Below are positions 23,260-30,813 of a stretch of 64,000 nt of DNA, in pieces. Numbering within the stretch: position 1 is the first letter of the stretch; each line of letters starts with the position of its first letter. The translations under genes were made by a program, and so were the position numbers. The DNA is taken from contig DASVBU010000004.1 in assembly GCA_036375695.1 (NCBI GenBank), positions 23,824-87,823 of the forward strand. Reading direction: 5' to 3'. The notes beneath the pieces are model-generated. The model saw only the letters and a program-made list of their open reading frames with translations, was not told the origin of the DNA and ran no database searches. The DNA comes from ZC4RG35 sp036375695. Lineage in GTDB: Bacteria > Actinomycetota > Acidimicrobiia > Spongiisociales > ZC4RG35.

Positions 23260-25440
23260 ATGACCGTCACCGAAGAGAGGCGAGAGACCGCTCCGGCGAA
23301 GCGGATCACGGTTTCCAGGGTGCTTCGGGTGCTGGGCGGCCTCGCCGCACTCGGCACCGCCGGGCTGGGTGTGATCGGCGCCCTCCAGGAGCACCCCCAC
23401 TTCGAGATCGGCAGGGAGGTGTTCGGGAACGTCCCCGGGCCGGTCGTGGCCGTCTTCTACGTGATGATCTCGGCCTTCGTCTGGCTGGCGTTCCACCTCT
23501 TCTCCAAACGCGCCGAGGTCTGGGAGCAGGGCCAGGGCGAGCGGCGCACCGGGCAGTGGGGGGCCCGTATCCAGAAACTGGTGCGCGGCTTGACGATGCG
23601 CACGGTCATGCGGGACCGCCGCGCCGGCATGATGCACTCCGCCATCTACTGGGGCTTCGTGATCCTCTTCCTCGGGACGGTGACGGTGGAGCTGGACCAC
23701 CTGGCGCCGCCGTCCCTCAAGTTCCTCCACGGCACCTTCTATCTCGGCTTCTCCGCCGTGCTCGACCTCGCCAGCCTGATGTTCCTGGGGGGTCTCGCCC
23801 TCGCCTTCCTCGGTCGGTACGTGATGCCGCCCTGGCGGATCCGCTCCAAGACCAAGCCCGAGGACGGTCTCATCCTCCTGACGCTGGCGGCCATCGGGAT
23901 CACCGGCCTTCTCACCGAGGCGGCGCGCATCGTGGTCGACGGCCGACCCGATCACGAGGTCTGGTCCTTTGTCGGATATCCGCTGTCGAGCCTCATCCCC
24001 GCGGGCTCCGCGGCCGCCTGGCACCAGGTGATGTGGGTGACCCACGTCGCCGCCTTCGCCCTGTTCCTCGTCGTGCTCCCGACCACCAAGCTCCGCCACA
24101 TGTTCACCTCGCCCGCCGATCTCTTCCTGTCCCCCCGAAAGCGGCCCAAGGGGGCGATGCGGGAGATGCCCAACCTCTTCGAGGTGGACGACATCGAGAC
24201 CATCGGCGCACAGCTGGCCACGGATCTCACCTGGAAGCAGATCTTCGACACCGATGCCTGCACCATCTGTGGACGGTGCACGGCGGTGTGCCCGGCCAAC
24301 ATCACCGGGAAGCCGCTCGACCCGAGGGAGATGGTTCTGAAGTCCGGCGAGGTGGCGGCGTCGATGAAGGGCCTACCCGGCCCCGTCGGCTCCAACACCG
24401 CCCTCGAAGGCGCCGGCCTGCTCTTCGAGCGGATCACGTCCGAGGAGCTGTATGCCTGCACCACATGCCGGGCCTGTGACGAGATATGCCCGGTGGGCAT
24501 CGAGATCGTCGACCGCATCCTGGACATGCGCCGCTACCTGACCCTGATGGAGTCCGACTTCCCCGGCGAGCTGGGCAAGGCATTCGTGGCCATGGAGAAC
24601 CAGTCCAACCCATGGGGGATGAGCCAGCAGGCCCGGGCCGACTGGACCAGGGAGCTGGACTTCGAGATCCCCCGTTTGGGGGACGGCGTGGAGCGGGCCG
24701 AGTACCTCTGGTTCGTGGGCTGTGCCGGCTCCTACGACGACCGCAACACGGCGGTGTCGGTGGCGCTGGCCCGTCTCCTCCACGCCTCCGGGATCGACTT
24801 CGCCATCCTGGGGATGCGGGAGGTGTGCAACGGCGACCCTGCCCGGCGCTCCGGGAACGAGTACGTGTTCCAGCAGCTGGCGCTGCAGAACATCTCCACC
24901 TTCGAGGAGTACGGGGTGAAAAAGGTCATCACCCAGTGCGCCCACTGCTTCAACACCATCCGGAACGAGTACCCGCAGTTCGGCGGCGACTACGAGGTGG
25001 TCCATCACAGCCAGCTCCTCGCCGAGTTGCTCGCCCAGGGGCGGCTCGAGGTGCCGAAGAAGGATGACGGCACCGAGAAGAAGATCGCCTACCACGACCC
25101 CTGCTACCTCGGCCGCTACAACGACGTCTACCTGGCCCCCCGCTCGGTGGCGGGGGCGGCCGGCGACGAGGTGGTGGAGATGCCCCGGCACGGGACCCGC
25201 GCCCTGTGCTGCGGCGCCGGCGGGGCCAGGTTCTGGATGGAGGAGAAGGTCGGCAAGAAGGTCAACATCGAGCGGGCCGAGGAGGCACTGGCAACCGGTG
25301 CCGACGAGATCGCGATCGCGTGCCCGTTCTGCTACGTCATGCTCGACGACGGTGTCAAGGAGCTGGGACGGCCCGACGTGACCGTGAGGGACATTGCCAT
25401 GATCCTCGCCGACGGGTTGGAGGGCCCGGCCGGAGCTTGA
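23260..25440 (+). CDS. etfD: EtfD-like membrane Fe-S oxidoreductase
   Basis: This 726-residue protein resembles the mycobacterial EtfD, which passes electrons from the electron-transfer flavoprotein of fatty-acid oxidation to the membrane quinone. Residues 1-~285 contain about six membrane helices of the nitrate-reductase-gamma type with His ligands likely for heme. Two 4Fe-4S motifs follow: CTICGRCTAVCPANI and CTTCRACDEICPVGI. The C-terminal half holds two CCG (heterodisulfide-reductase-like) domains: WFVGCAGSYDD and TQCAHCFNTIRNEY, then HDPCYLGRYND, LCCGAGGARFW and IACPFCYVMLDDG. It is complete and fits the acyl-CoA catabolism genes in this window. A lipoprotein gene overlaps its stop. Confidence 0.9.
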   Translation: MTVTEERRETAPAKRITVSRVLRVLGGLAALGTAGLGVIGALQEHPHFEIGREVFGNVPGPVVAVFYVMISAFVWLAFHLFSKRAEVWEQGQGERRTGQWGARIQKLVRGLTMRTVMRDRRAGMMHSAIYWGFVILFLGTVTVELDHLAPPSLKFLHGTFYLGFSAVLDLASLMFLGGLALAFLGRYVMPPWRIRSKTKPEDGLILLTLAAIGITGLLTEAARIVVDGRPDHEVWSFVGYPLSSLIPAGSAAAWHQVMWVTHVAAFALFLVVLPTTKLRHMFTSPADLFLSPRKRPKGAMREMPNLFEVDDIETIGAQLATDLTWKQIFDTDACTICGRCTAVCPANITGKPLDPREMVLKSGEVAASMKGLPGPVGSNTALEGAGLLFERITSEELYACTTCRACDEICPVGIEIVDRILDMRRYLTLMESDFPGELGKAFVAMENQSNPWGMSQQARADWTRELDFEIPRLGDGVERAEYLWFVGCAGSYDDRNTAVSVALARLLHASGIDFAILGMREVCNGDPARRSGNEYVFQQLALQNISTFEEYGVKKVITQCAHCFNTIRNEYPQFGGDYEVVHHSQLLAELLAQGRLEVPKKDDGTEKKIAYHDPCYLGRYNDVYLAPRSVAGAAGDEVVEMPRHGTRALCCGAGGARFWMEEKVGKKVNIERAEEALATGADEIAIACPFCYVMLDDGVKELGRPDVTVRDIAMILADGLEGPAGA

Positions 25441-25970
25441 GGGCGCTGGCGGCGGCCCTCGTCGGGCTGGTCCTGATCGGTTGCGGCTCGGCGCCCCTCT
25501 CGCCGTCCCCGACCGACCCTCCTCGCCAGGTGACGACCACGACGCTCCCCGACACGGTGACCACCATTGGCGCGGTCGAGGGCGCAGAGGCCTTCCGCCA
25601 GTGCATGCTCGACCACGGTGTCGACGTCGGCGAGATCGGCCTCGACGCCCAGGGGAGGCCGAGACTCGACCTCGCCATGCGGGACGTCCCCATGGACTCG
25701 TCCGAGACCGTGTCCGCCCTGGACGCGTGCAGCGATCACCTCGTCGCCGGCCCCCTGTTCCTCGGAGAATCCCCCGTCCGCGAAGAGGTGATGGAGAAAC
25801 TGGTCGAGTTCTCCGAGTGCATGCGCACCCGGGGCGTGCCCGGCTTCCCCGAGCCGGTTGCGGGCTTCCACGGCGTCGGCTACCCGTTCCCACCCGACGA
25901 GATCCCGTACGAGGACCCCGACCTGGTCACCGCCATCGCCTCCTGCCGGCGGCGCATCCTCGAGGGCTGA
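25437..25970 (+). CDS. Predicted lipoprotein of unknown function
   Basis: Starting at TTG 25437, which overlaps the etfD stop as TTGA, the product has 177 residues. It begins with MRALAAALVGLVLIGCG, a short signal with lipobox LIGC, so Cys16 would be lipidated. A Ser/Pro/Thr linker follows. The mature domain has two similar halves, each with a FxxCM and a later Cys (AFRQCMLDHGV with DACSDHL, and FSECMRTRGVPGF with ASCRRRI). Paired cysteines suggest disulfides or metal binding outside the cell. I do not recognise a named family, though such FxxCMR-containing lipoproteins are common in actinobacteria. Confidence 0.75.
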   Translation: MRALAAALVGLVLIGCGSAPLSPSPTDPPRQVTTTTLPDTVTTIGAVEGAEAFRQCMLDHGVDVGEIGLDAQGRPRLDLAMRDVPMDSSETVSALDACSDHLVAGPLFLGESPVREEVMEKLVEFSECMRTRGVPGFPEPVAGFHGVGYPFPPDEIPYEDPDLVTAIASCRRRILEG

Positions 25971-26001
25971 CCCGGCCGATCACGCCTCCCGGCGAGTCAC
26001 A

Positions 26002-26007
26002 TACCAT
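26002..26007 (+). promoter_or_regulatory. -10 element TACCAT for the clpS operon
   Basis: TACCAT ends 8 bases before the ATG at 26016, supporting that start over the in-frame TTG at 26007, which lies inside the hexamer. Confidence 0.4.
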
Positions 26008-26015
26008 TGGGGCCG

Positions 26016-26300
26016 ATGACGTCGATGCCGACACCTGTGATCGTCCCCCGCACGGATGAAGACCAGGAAGTCGACAAGCCGTGGCGGGTGGTGGTGTGGA
26101 ACGATCCGGTCAACACCATGGGCTATGTGGTCTACGTCTTCCGGAAGCTGTTCGGGTACGACGAGGAGAAGGCCACGATGCTGATGCTCCAGGTGCACCA
26201 CGAGGGGCGCGCCGTGGTGGCCGACGGTCCACGCGAGAAGGCCGAGGTCGACTGTTACCGCCTCCACAACCACGGTCTATGGGCGACCATCGAGCAGTGA
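26016..26300 (+). CDS. clpS: ClpS adaptor of the Clp protease
   Basis: This 94-residue adaptor delivers N-degron substrates to the ClpAP/ClpCP protease. The core is KPWRVVVWNDPVNTMGYVV with the N-degron pocket residues, then YVFRKLFGYDEEKATMLML, VHHEGRAVV and the DGPREKAEVDCYRLHNHGLWATIE end. Its stop overlaps the GTG of the next gene as GTGA. It opens a tightly coupled set, clpS, DUF2017 and baeRF, which suggests a protein quality-control theme. Confidence 0.95.
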   Translation: MTSMPTPVIVPRTDEDQEVDKPWRVVVWNDPVNTMGYVVYVFRKLFGYDEEKATMLMLQVHHEGRAVVADGPREKAEVDCYRLHNHGLWATIEQ

Positions 26301-26758
26301 GGAGCCGCTTCCACACCGAAGGCGACGTCATCGTCGTCTCGCTCAGCCCCGACGAGAAGAGGTTCCTCTCCGACGTGGTGCCGATGCTGACCGGGCTGGC
26401 TCCCGACGACCCCGCCCACCAGCGTCTGGCGCCGCCGGTCTACCTCGCCGACCCCGACGCCAACGAGGAGTGGTGGCGGCTGATGGGTCCCGAGCTCCGC
26501 GAGGCGAAGAGCGCCGACCGCAGCGTCTTCACGCGGATGGTCTCGACCGAGGGTGACGCCGTCCTCACCGACTCCGAGGCGGATGCCGTGCTCAGGGTGC
26601 TCAACGAGACGCGTCTGGTCCTGGGCGTGCGGCTGGGCATCGAGGTCGAGGAGGACTACGCATCGCTCGAGCCGGATCAGGCCTGGATCCTCGACTACTT
26701 CGCGTTCCTACAGGAGGAGCTGATGACCGAACTGACACGACGGTGGGTCGATGAGTAG
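26297..26758 (+). CDS. DUF2017 family protein
   Basis: This 153-residue protein is of the actinobacterial family regularly found beside clpS. It is mainly alpha-helical and acidic, with conserved VSLSPDEKRFLSDVVPML, RLAPPVYLADPDANEEWWRL and LETRLVLG-like LNETRLVLGVRLGIEVEED, ending in a helix with LDYFAFLQEELM. No catalytic motif is evident. The GTG start overlaps the clpS stop by 4 bases, and its own end overlaps the baeRF start by 8, so all three are probably translated in step. The role is unknown; an accessory to ClpS substrate handling is the obvious guess. Confidence 0.87.
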   Translation: MRSRFHTEGDVIVVSLSPDEKRFLSDVVPMLTGLAPDDPAHQRLAPPVYLADPDANEEWWRLMGPELREAKSADRSVFTRMVSTEGDAVLTDSEADAVLRVLNETRLVLGVRLGIEVEEDYASLEPDQAWILDYFAFLQEELMTELTRRWVDE

Positions 26759-27881
26759 CTTCCCCCGCACGGCACCTTCCGATCCCTTCACCGAGATCCG
26801 CAGCGCTCACGGCTCCCTTGTCTCGCTGTACGCGTCACGTCCCAGCCCCGGTGGGTTCGCCGCCCTGCTCGCCGACCTGCTCCGTCCCATCCGGGAGACC
26901 GCGGCGAAGCGGTCCCGGGTCGTGGAGATGAGTGTCCGGGCCGACGCGGAGAGGATCCGCGACCTGGCCGACACCTTCGAAGCCGAGTCCGCCCCCGCCT
27001 ACGCCGTCTTCGCGTCGGACGCCGACGGCGTGTTCACGGTGGAGGCGCTGGCTCACGAGGTCGCCGACGTCGCCCGTCTCGGTCACCGGCCCTACTTGCG
27101 CCCGCTGCGGACCAAGCCTCGTGATCTCCGGGGCGGCTTCATCGTCGCCGACCGTCTCACCGCGCGCACCTTCGTCGTCTCCGGCGGTGTGGTGACCGAG
27201 ATCGGCTCGCCGCTGCATGCCGAGCCGGTGAAACGCGATTACGGCGGCTTCGAGGGGAACGCCGAGTATGCCGCCCGTCAGCGCGCCGACGACAACGCCG
27301 CCCGGCTGTGGAAGGAGGCGGGGCAGCGTCTCCTGGAGCGACACCAGGAGCGGTCGCTGGACTACCTGGCCATCGGCGGGGTGGGCGATGTCTCCGACGG
27401 TGTCGCCCGGGCGCTCCACCCATACCTGGCCCAGCTCCCGAGGGTGACCTTCGCTGCCGTGCCGGGGACGGTCACCGAGCCGGCACTCCGCGCGGAGGCC
27501 GCCATCTTCGACGTCGACGTGAGGAGGGATCGGCACGCCGCGCTGGCCGGGCGGGTCTGTGACACGGCTTGGAGCGGCGGGATGGCGGTCCTCGGTCTCG
27601 GTCCGGCCCTGGCGGCGGCCAACAGCCAGGGCATCGAGTCCCTGGTGATCGCCGGGATGCTGGTCAAGCCGGGGGTGGTCTGCCCGTCGTGTGGCTATCT
27701 GGGTCGGCTGGGCGTCGAGTGCCCGGTGTGCGGCTCCGAACTGGCGGAGACGGACGATGTCGTCGCCGACCTGATCGAGGCCGTGGTGGCGGCGGGCGGC
27801 TCGGTCCACCAGGTCGAGGTGGCGTCACCACTGGACAACGAGGGCATCGGTGCCCTGATCCGTTTCCCGGTCCCGGTCTGA
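26751..27881 (+). CDS. Bacterial eRF1-like (baeRF/Vms1-like) peptidyl-tRNA hydrolase candidate
   Basis: This 376-residue protein has the layout of bacterial relatives of archaeo-eukaryotic release factors. It has an N-terminal domain, a middle RNase-H-like domain with a variable catalytic loop (YGGFEGNAEYAARQRADD, residues ~165-183) where eRF1 has GGQ, and a C-terminal L30e-like domain. The C-terminal domain holds a zinc ribbon, CPSCGYLGRLGVECPVCGSE, as in archaeal factors. Relatives cut stalled peptidyl-tRNA, including yeast Vms1. The gene overlaps DUF2017 by 8 bases. Inference: it releases nascent chains from stalled ribosomes, with ClpS and its protease acting downstream. Family assignment is good; activity is inferred. 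Confidence 0.82.
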   Translation: MSSFPRTAPSDPFTEIRSAHGSLVSLYASRPSPGGFAALLADLLRPIRETAAKRSRVVEMSVRADAERIRDLADTFEAESAPAYAVFASDADGVFTVEALAHEVADVARLGHRPYLRPLRTKPRDLRGGFIVADRLTARTFVVSGGVVTEIGSPLHAEPVKRDYGGFEGNAEYAARQRADDNAARLWKEAGQRLLERHQERSLDYLAIGGVGDVSDGVARALHPYLAQLPRVTFAAVPGTVTEPALRAEAAIFDVDVRRDRHAALAGRVCDTAWSGGMAVLGLGPALAAANSQGIESLVIAGMLVKPGVVCPSCGYLGRLGVECPVCGSELAETDDVVADLIEAVVAAGGSVHQVEVASPLDNEGIGALIRFPVPV

Positions 27882-27889
27882 CCCGAGCG

Positions 27890-28489
27890 ATGCCGACAGC
27901 AGCACTCGTACTGGCCGCCGGGGGGTCGCGACGTCTCGGCCGACCCAAGCAGTTGGAGCCGTGGGGTGACACCACCCTCCTCGGCAGGGTGATGGACCTG
28001 ACCCGTCAGATGCCCGTCGACGAGGTGTGGGTGGTCGTCGGCGCCGAGTCGGGGCGGGTCCTCGCCGAGATCGACCTCGGCGACGCCGGCGTGATCGAGA
28101 ACCCGGAATGGGAGGAGGGGATCGCCTCCTCGCTTCGCGTCGGGCTCGACGCGCTCACGCGTCTCTCGAGGGCCGAGCGCGTGGTGATCCTGATGGGTGA
28201 CCAGCCGGACGTCTCACCGGACGTCGTCGGCCGGCTGCTCGACTCCCACAGGGCAGAGGGTCGCCCGGTCAGCATCCCCAAGTATCGGTACACGCTGGGC
28301 AATCCGGTGGTGGTGGACCGATCGCTCTGGTCGCGCGTCATGTCACTCGAGGGTGACGAGGGGGCGATGCGGCTGTGGCGCGCCCACCCCGAATGGGTCA
28401 ACGAGGTCTGGTTCCCGGAGCAGCCGCCGCGGGACGTCGACACCGAGGCGGACGTCACCGAGCTGCGGCCCCGGCACCCGGCGGGCTAG
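27890..28489 (+). CDS. MobA/MocA-like nucleotidyltransferase
   Basis: This 199-residue NTP-transferase opens with ALVLAAGGSRRLGRPKQLEPW, the signature loop with a Lys that binds the NTP. IMGDQPDVSPDVV carries the metal-binding Asp, and GNPVVVDRSLW the sugar/cofactor site. It is closest to MocA, which adds CMP to molybdenum cofactor. A molybdoenzyme of the sulfite-oxidase type is encoded at 57826-59340. Its ATG lies 8 bases after the baeRF stop, so it shares that transcript. Confidence 0.88.
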   Translation: MPTAALVLAAGGSRRLGRPKQLEPWGDTTLLGRVMDLTRQMPVDEVWVVVGAESGRVLAEIDLGDAGVIENPEWEEGIASSLRVGLDALTRLSRAERVVILMGDQPDVSPDVVGRLLDSHRAEGRPVSIPKYRYTLGNPVVVDRSLWSRVMSLEGDEGAMRLWRAHPEWVNEVWFPEQPPRDVDTEADVTELRPRHPAG

Positions 28490-28542
28490 CCGGATGTTGG
28501 TCTAGAGTCCGGCCGAGGTTTTGGACAGCGGAGAAAGGGGAT

Positions 28543-28944
28543 ATGGCGCGAATCGACCAGGTCGCCGGCATCGACCAAAAGCGTGCCACCAAGTTGCGCA
28601 AGGCCGGGATCCGCACCGCCAAGGGCCTGATCGAAACGGCGTCGACGAGACGGGGGAGGGCCGAACTCGCCAAGGCGACGGGCATCTCCGAGAAGGACCT
28701 CCAGTTGTGGGTACACCACGCCGACCTGCTGCGCGTGCCGGGCGTCGGTTCCGAATACGCCCAACTCCTCGTCGCCGCCGGAGTGGACACCCTGCGTGAC
28801 CTGAGACGACGCAACCCCACGGCCCTGGTGGCCAAGATCATCGGTCTCAACGGCTCGGCCAAGATCGTCAACCGTCTTCCCACCGAGGCCATGGTGGAGT
28901 CCTGGATCGCGGCCGCCGCCGACCTGGAGCCGTCGATCAACTAG
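28543..28944 (+). CDS. DUF4332 helix-hairpin-helix protein
   Basis: This 133-residue protein has two helix-hairpin-helix units: VAGIDQKRATKLRKAGIRTA near residue 5 and VPGVGSEYAQLLVAAGVDT near residue 65. This is the DUF4332 arrangement related to DNA-binding HhH pairs. AELAKATGISEKDL links the two. It is basic and cytoplasmic; likely to bind nucleic acid, but no enzymatic residue is seen. GAGAAAGGGG lies 4 bases before the ATG and acts as a good ribosome-binding site, in contrast to the many SD-less genes here. Confidence 0.85.
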   Translation: MARIDQVAGIDQKRATKLRKAGIRTAKGLIETASTRRGRAELAKATGISEKDLQLWVHHADLLRVPGVGSEYAQLLVAAGVDTLRDLRRRNPTALVAKIIGLNGSAKIVNRLPTEAMVESWIAAAADLEPSIN

Positions 28945-28961
28945 CGGCCACTTCGTGGCCG
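28945..28961 (+). terminator. Short hairpin directly after the DUF4332 stop
   Basis: CGGCCAC and GTGGCCG pair perfectly around a TTC loop, starting one base after the stop codon. There is no T-run, so if it terminates transcription it is not a classical intrinsic terminator. Confidence 0.45.
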
Positions 28962-28964
28962 TCG

Positions 28965-28999
28965 TACTGCGTACCGAGTACTGAGTATTCGGCACTCGG
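28965..28999. repeat. 7-base-period repeat, copy 2 (five units)
   Basis: Five heptamers in phase: TACTGCG TACCGAG TACTGAG TATTCGG CACTCGG. It lies between the convergent DUF4332 and HBHA-like genes and is followed by the palindrome at 29027-29070 and another array at 29077-29104. Confidence 0.7.
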
Positions 29000-29026
29000 G
29001 CCCATGGCTGGCTGACGATACGAAGG

Positions 29027-29070
29027 AACCCCGTACCTCCCTTTCCTTGCGAGGGCAGAGGTACGGGGTT
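29027..29070. terminator. Perfect 13-bp inverted repeat between convergent genes
   Basis: AACCCCGTACCTC (29027-29039) is perfectly matched by GAGGTACGGGGTT (29058-29070) around an 18-base loop. The AA...TT ends give a short T tract on both strands. Position and symmetry fit a bidirectional terminator, but its core also contains the GTACC word of the flanking repeats. Confidence 0.55.
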
Positions 29071-29076
29071 TCCAGG

Positions 29077-29104
29077 TACTCGGCACCGAGTACCAAGTAC
29101 CGGC
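29077..29104. repeat. 7-base-period repeat, copy 3 (four units)
   Basis: TACTCGG CACCGAG TACCAAG TACCGGC, the same heptad period as the array 78 bases to the left. The two arrays flank the 13-bp inverted repeat. Confidence 0.65.
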
Positions 29105-29118
29105 GCGGAGCGCCTCGA

Positions 29119-29622
29119 TCAGTTCCTGGCGGACGCCGTCTTGGCGGTCGTCTTGGCGGTCGTCTTGGCGGCGGTCGTCTTGGCGGCCGGCTTCTTGGCG
29201 GCGGGCTTGCGCGCCGTCGTCTTGGTGGCCGGCTTCTTGGCCGCGGTGGCCTTGGCGGCAGGCTTCTCGGCCGCCGGCTTGGCCTCGGTCTCGGCCTTCA
29301 CGGTCTCCTTCTCGGGGCGGAAGGAGCTCTTCCACGTGGCAAGCATGTCCTCGAGCTGGTCGCGCAGCTTGCTCACCTGCTCCTTGGCCTGGTCGAGATC
29401 GACCTTGGCCTGGATCTCCTCGACGACCTTGCCCTTCTCGATCTTGGAGACGACCTTCTCACCCTCGGCGGCCAGCTCTTCGATCTTGGCCTCGGCCTTG
29501 CGGGTGTAGGCGCTCGTCTTCTTGTCCAGGGCCTCCTTCAGGGAGGACGCCTTGTCGCTCGCCTTGCGGGCCAGGACCACAGGGGCCCCGACCGCGGCGT
29601 ACAGGACGCTCTTGGTCTTCAT
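29119..29622 (-). CDS. HBHA-like coiled-coil protein with a Lys/Ala/Thr-rich tail
   Basis: The 167 residues fall in three parts. Residues 1-~20 are a mildly hydrophobic start, ~20-105 a long charged coiled coil (KVDLDQAKEQVSKLRDQLED), and ~110-167 a tail of repeated Ala-Lys-Thr-Pro words (KKPAAKTTAAKTTAKTTA). This order matches mycobacterial heparin-binding hemagglutinin, whose tail binds sulfated glycans and DNA; histone-H1-like tails look similar. No export signal is clear. The start overlaps the stop of the XRE regulator by 4 bases (ATGA). Composition differs sharply from neighbours because of the repeated GCC/AAG/ACG codons. Function could be surface adhesion, nucleoid binding or lipid-inclusion binding. 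Confidence 0.72.
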   Translation of the reverse strand: MKTKSVLYAAVGAPVVLARKASDKASSLKEALDKKTSAYTRKAEAKIEELAAEGEKVVSKIEKGKVVEEIQAKVDLDQAKEQVSKLRDQLEDMLATWKSSFRPEKETVKAETEAKPAAEKPAAKATAAKKPATKTTARKPAAKKPAAKTTAAKTTAKTTAKTASARN

Positions 29623-29984
29623 GACACTTCCTCTTCTCTACTGGCGCCGGCTGAACGAACCAGCGCCCGATACATGTCGAGCAGCACCTTCTTCTGGTCC
29701 GGCGTGAGACGCTCGTCGCTCTCGATGGCGTCGTTGACGCTCACCGGTGGCAGGTCCTCGTCGATGAGGCCCGCCTTGGTGTAGAGCGTGTTCGCCGAGA
29801 CCTCGAGCGCACGGGAGAGGTTCCTCAGGACCTGGGCCGATGGCTTCCGGATCCCCCGCTCGATCTGGCTGAGGTAGGGGTTGGAGATCCCCACCTTCTC
29901 CGCCAGACGTCGCAGGGAGAGGTTGGCCCTCTCCCGCTGGGTGCGGATGAAGTCACCCAGGTCGGTGTGCTTGCTCTCGTTCAC
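29619..29984 (-). CDS. XRE-family transcriptional regulator
   Basis: This 121-residue protein has an N-terminal Cro/C1 helix-turn-helix (FIRTQRERANLSLRRLAEKV, then GISNPYLSQIERGIRKPS) and a C-terminal helical segment, LTPDQKKVLLDMYRALV. It resembles regulators that accompany HBHA-type genes in actinobacteria. The start GTG 29984 is chosen because TATGCT (29993-29998) lies 8 bases before it; TTG 29993 is less likely. It is translationally coupled to the HBHA-like gene and probably controls both through the GCAAGC repeats upstream. Confidence 0.88.
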   Translation of the reverse strand: MNESKHTDLGDFIRTQRERANLSLRRLAEKVGISNPYLSQIERGIRKPSAQVLRNLSRALEVSANTLYTKAGLIDEDLPPVSVNDAIESDERLTPDQKKVLLDMYRALVRSAGASREEEVS

Positions 29985-29989
29985 TCCCT

Positions 29990-30023
29990 GCAAGCATACA
30001 GCAAGCGTTAGCAAACTGCAAGC
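29990..30023. promoter_or_regulatory. Repeated GCAAGC boxes overlapping the XRE promoter
   Basis: GCAAGC occurs at 29990, 30001 and 30018, with GCAAAC at 30011, giving four near-identical direct boxes in 34 bases. The minus-strand -10 TATGCT (29993-29998) for the XRE gene overlaps the first box. This is a likely autoregulatory operator. Confidence 0.6.
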
Positions 30024-30042
30024 AGTCGGTCGCAGCCAGCGA

Positions 30043-30786
30043 TCAGCCCGCCAGCACCCGGCCGAGGACGTCCCCGAGGAAGTAGGCGCCGACACCACCC
30101 AGCCCGGCTATGACCAGGTTCTCCAGGCCCGACTTGACCGGGTTGGTGCGGCTCACCCTGGCCTTGACGGCCCCTACCGCGAACAGGCCCAGCGCCGTCA
30201 GGACGGTGGCCCAAACCGTGGCAGTGAACACGTCGGTGGTGATGGCGAACGGGAGGATCACCGGGATCGAGCCGGCCAGGAAGAGGAAGCCCGATGCGGC
30301 CATCGCCTTGTACGGGGAACGTCGCTCCTTGTCCACGAAGCCGAACTCGAGGGCGGCCATAGCCTGGAGGAGGGCCTCGTCGTTGTCCTCGAAGGCGGCC
30401 ATCACGCCGTCGAGGTGCTCCGGCCTGATCCCCATGTCGGTGAAGAAGCCGCGGAGCTGCGACATCTCCAGCTCCCGAAACCGGGCGATGTGGGTCCGCT
30501 CCAGCCGGAGCTCGGCGCTGAGCACCTCGTCCTGGGACTTGGTCGCCAGATACTCGCCGGCGGCCATGGAGATGGCGCCGGCCACGGCGGCGGCGATGCT
30601 GGCTAGGAGGATGTCGCGGCTGGCCAGCCCGCCGCCGACGACGCCGACGACGAGGAGGAAGATCGAGACCAGGCCGTCGTTGACCCCGAGAACGATGTCC
30701 CGCCAGTACTGGCGGCTCTCACCGATGTGCGGCTCGTAGCCGGGTGGGTGGGTGTCGGTGGCGGCCACGTCGCCGATCGTACCCAT
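30043..30786 (-). CDS. VIT1/CCC1-family metal transporter
   Basis: This 247-residue membrane protein is of the iron/manganese transporter family. The N-terminal IVLGVNDGLVSIFLLVVGVVGGG with an Asp-Gly pair in the first helix, SMAAGEYLATKSQDE at the second helix, a cytosolic helical pair (residues ~90-150) and three C-terminal helices (SGFLFLAGSIPVILPFA; GLGGVGAYFLGDVLG) match. ATG 30786 is used. Only 27 bases separate it from the divergent DAHP synthase start. Substrate Fe2+ or Mn2+ is inferred from the family. Confidence 0.88.
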   Translation of the reverse strand: MGTIGDVAATDTHPPGYEPHIGESRQYWRDIVLGVNDGLVSIFLLVVGVVGGGLASRDILLASIAAAVAGAISMAAGEYLATKSQDEVLSAELRLERTHIARFRELEMSQLRGFFTDMGIRPEHLDGVMAAFEDNDEALLQAMAALEFGFVDKERRSPYKAMAASGFLFLAGSIPVILPFAITTDVFTATVWATVLTALGLFAVGAVKARVSRTNPVKSGLENLVIAGLGGVGAYFLGDVLGRVLAG

Positions 30787-30813
30787 GGGGGCAACTACCG
30801 TGTCAGGCAGTAA

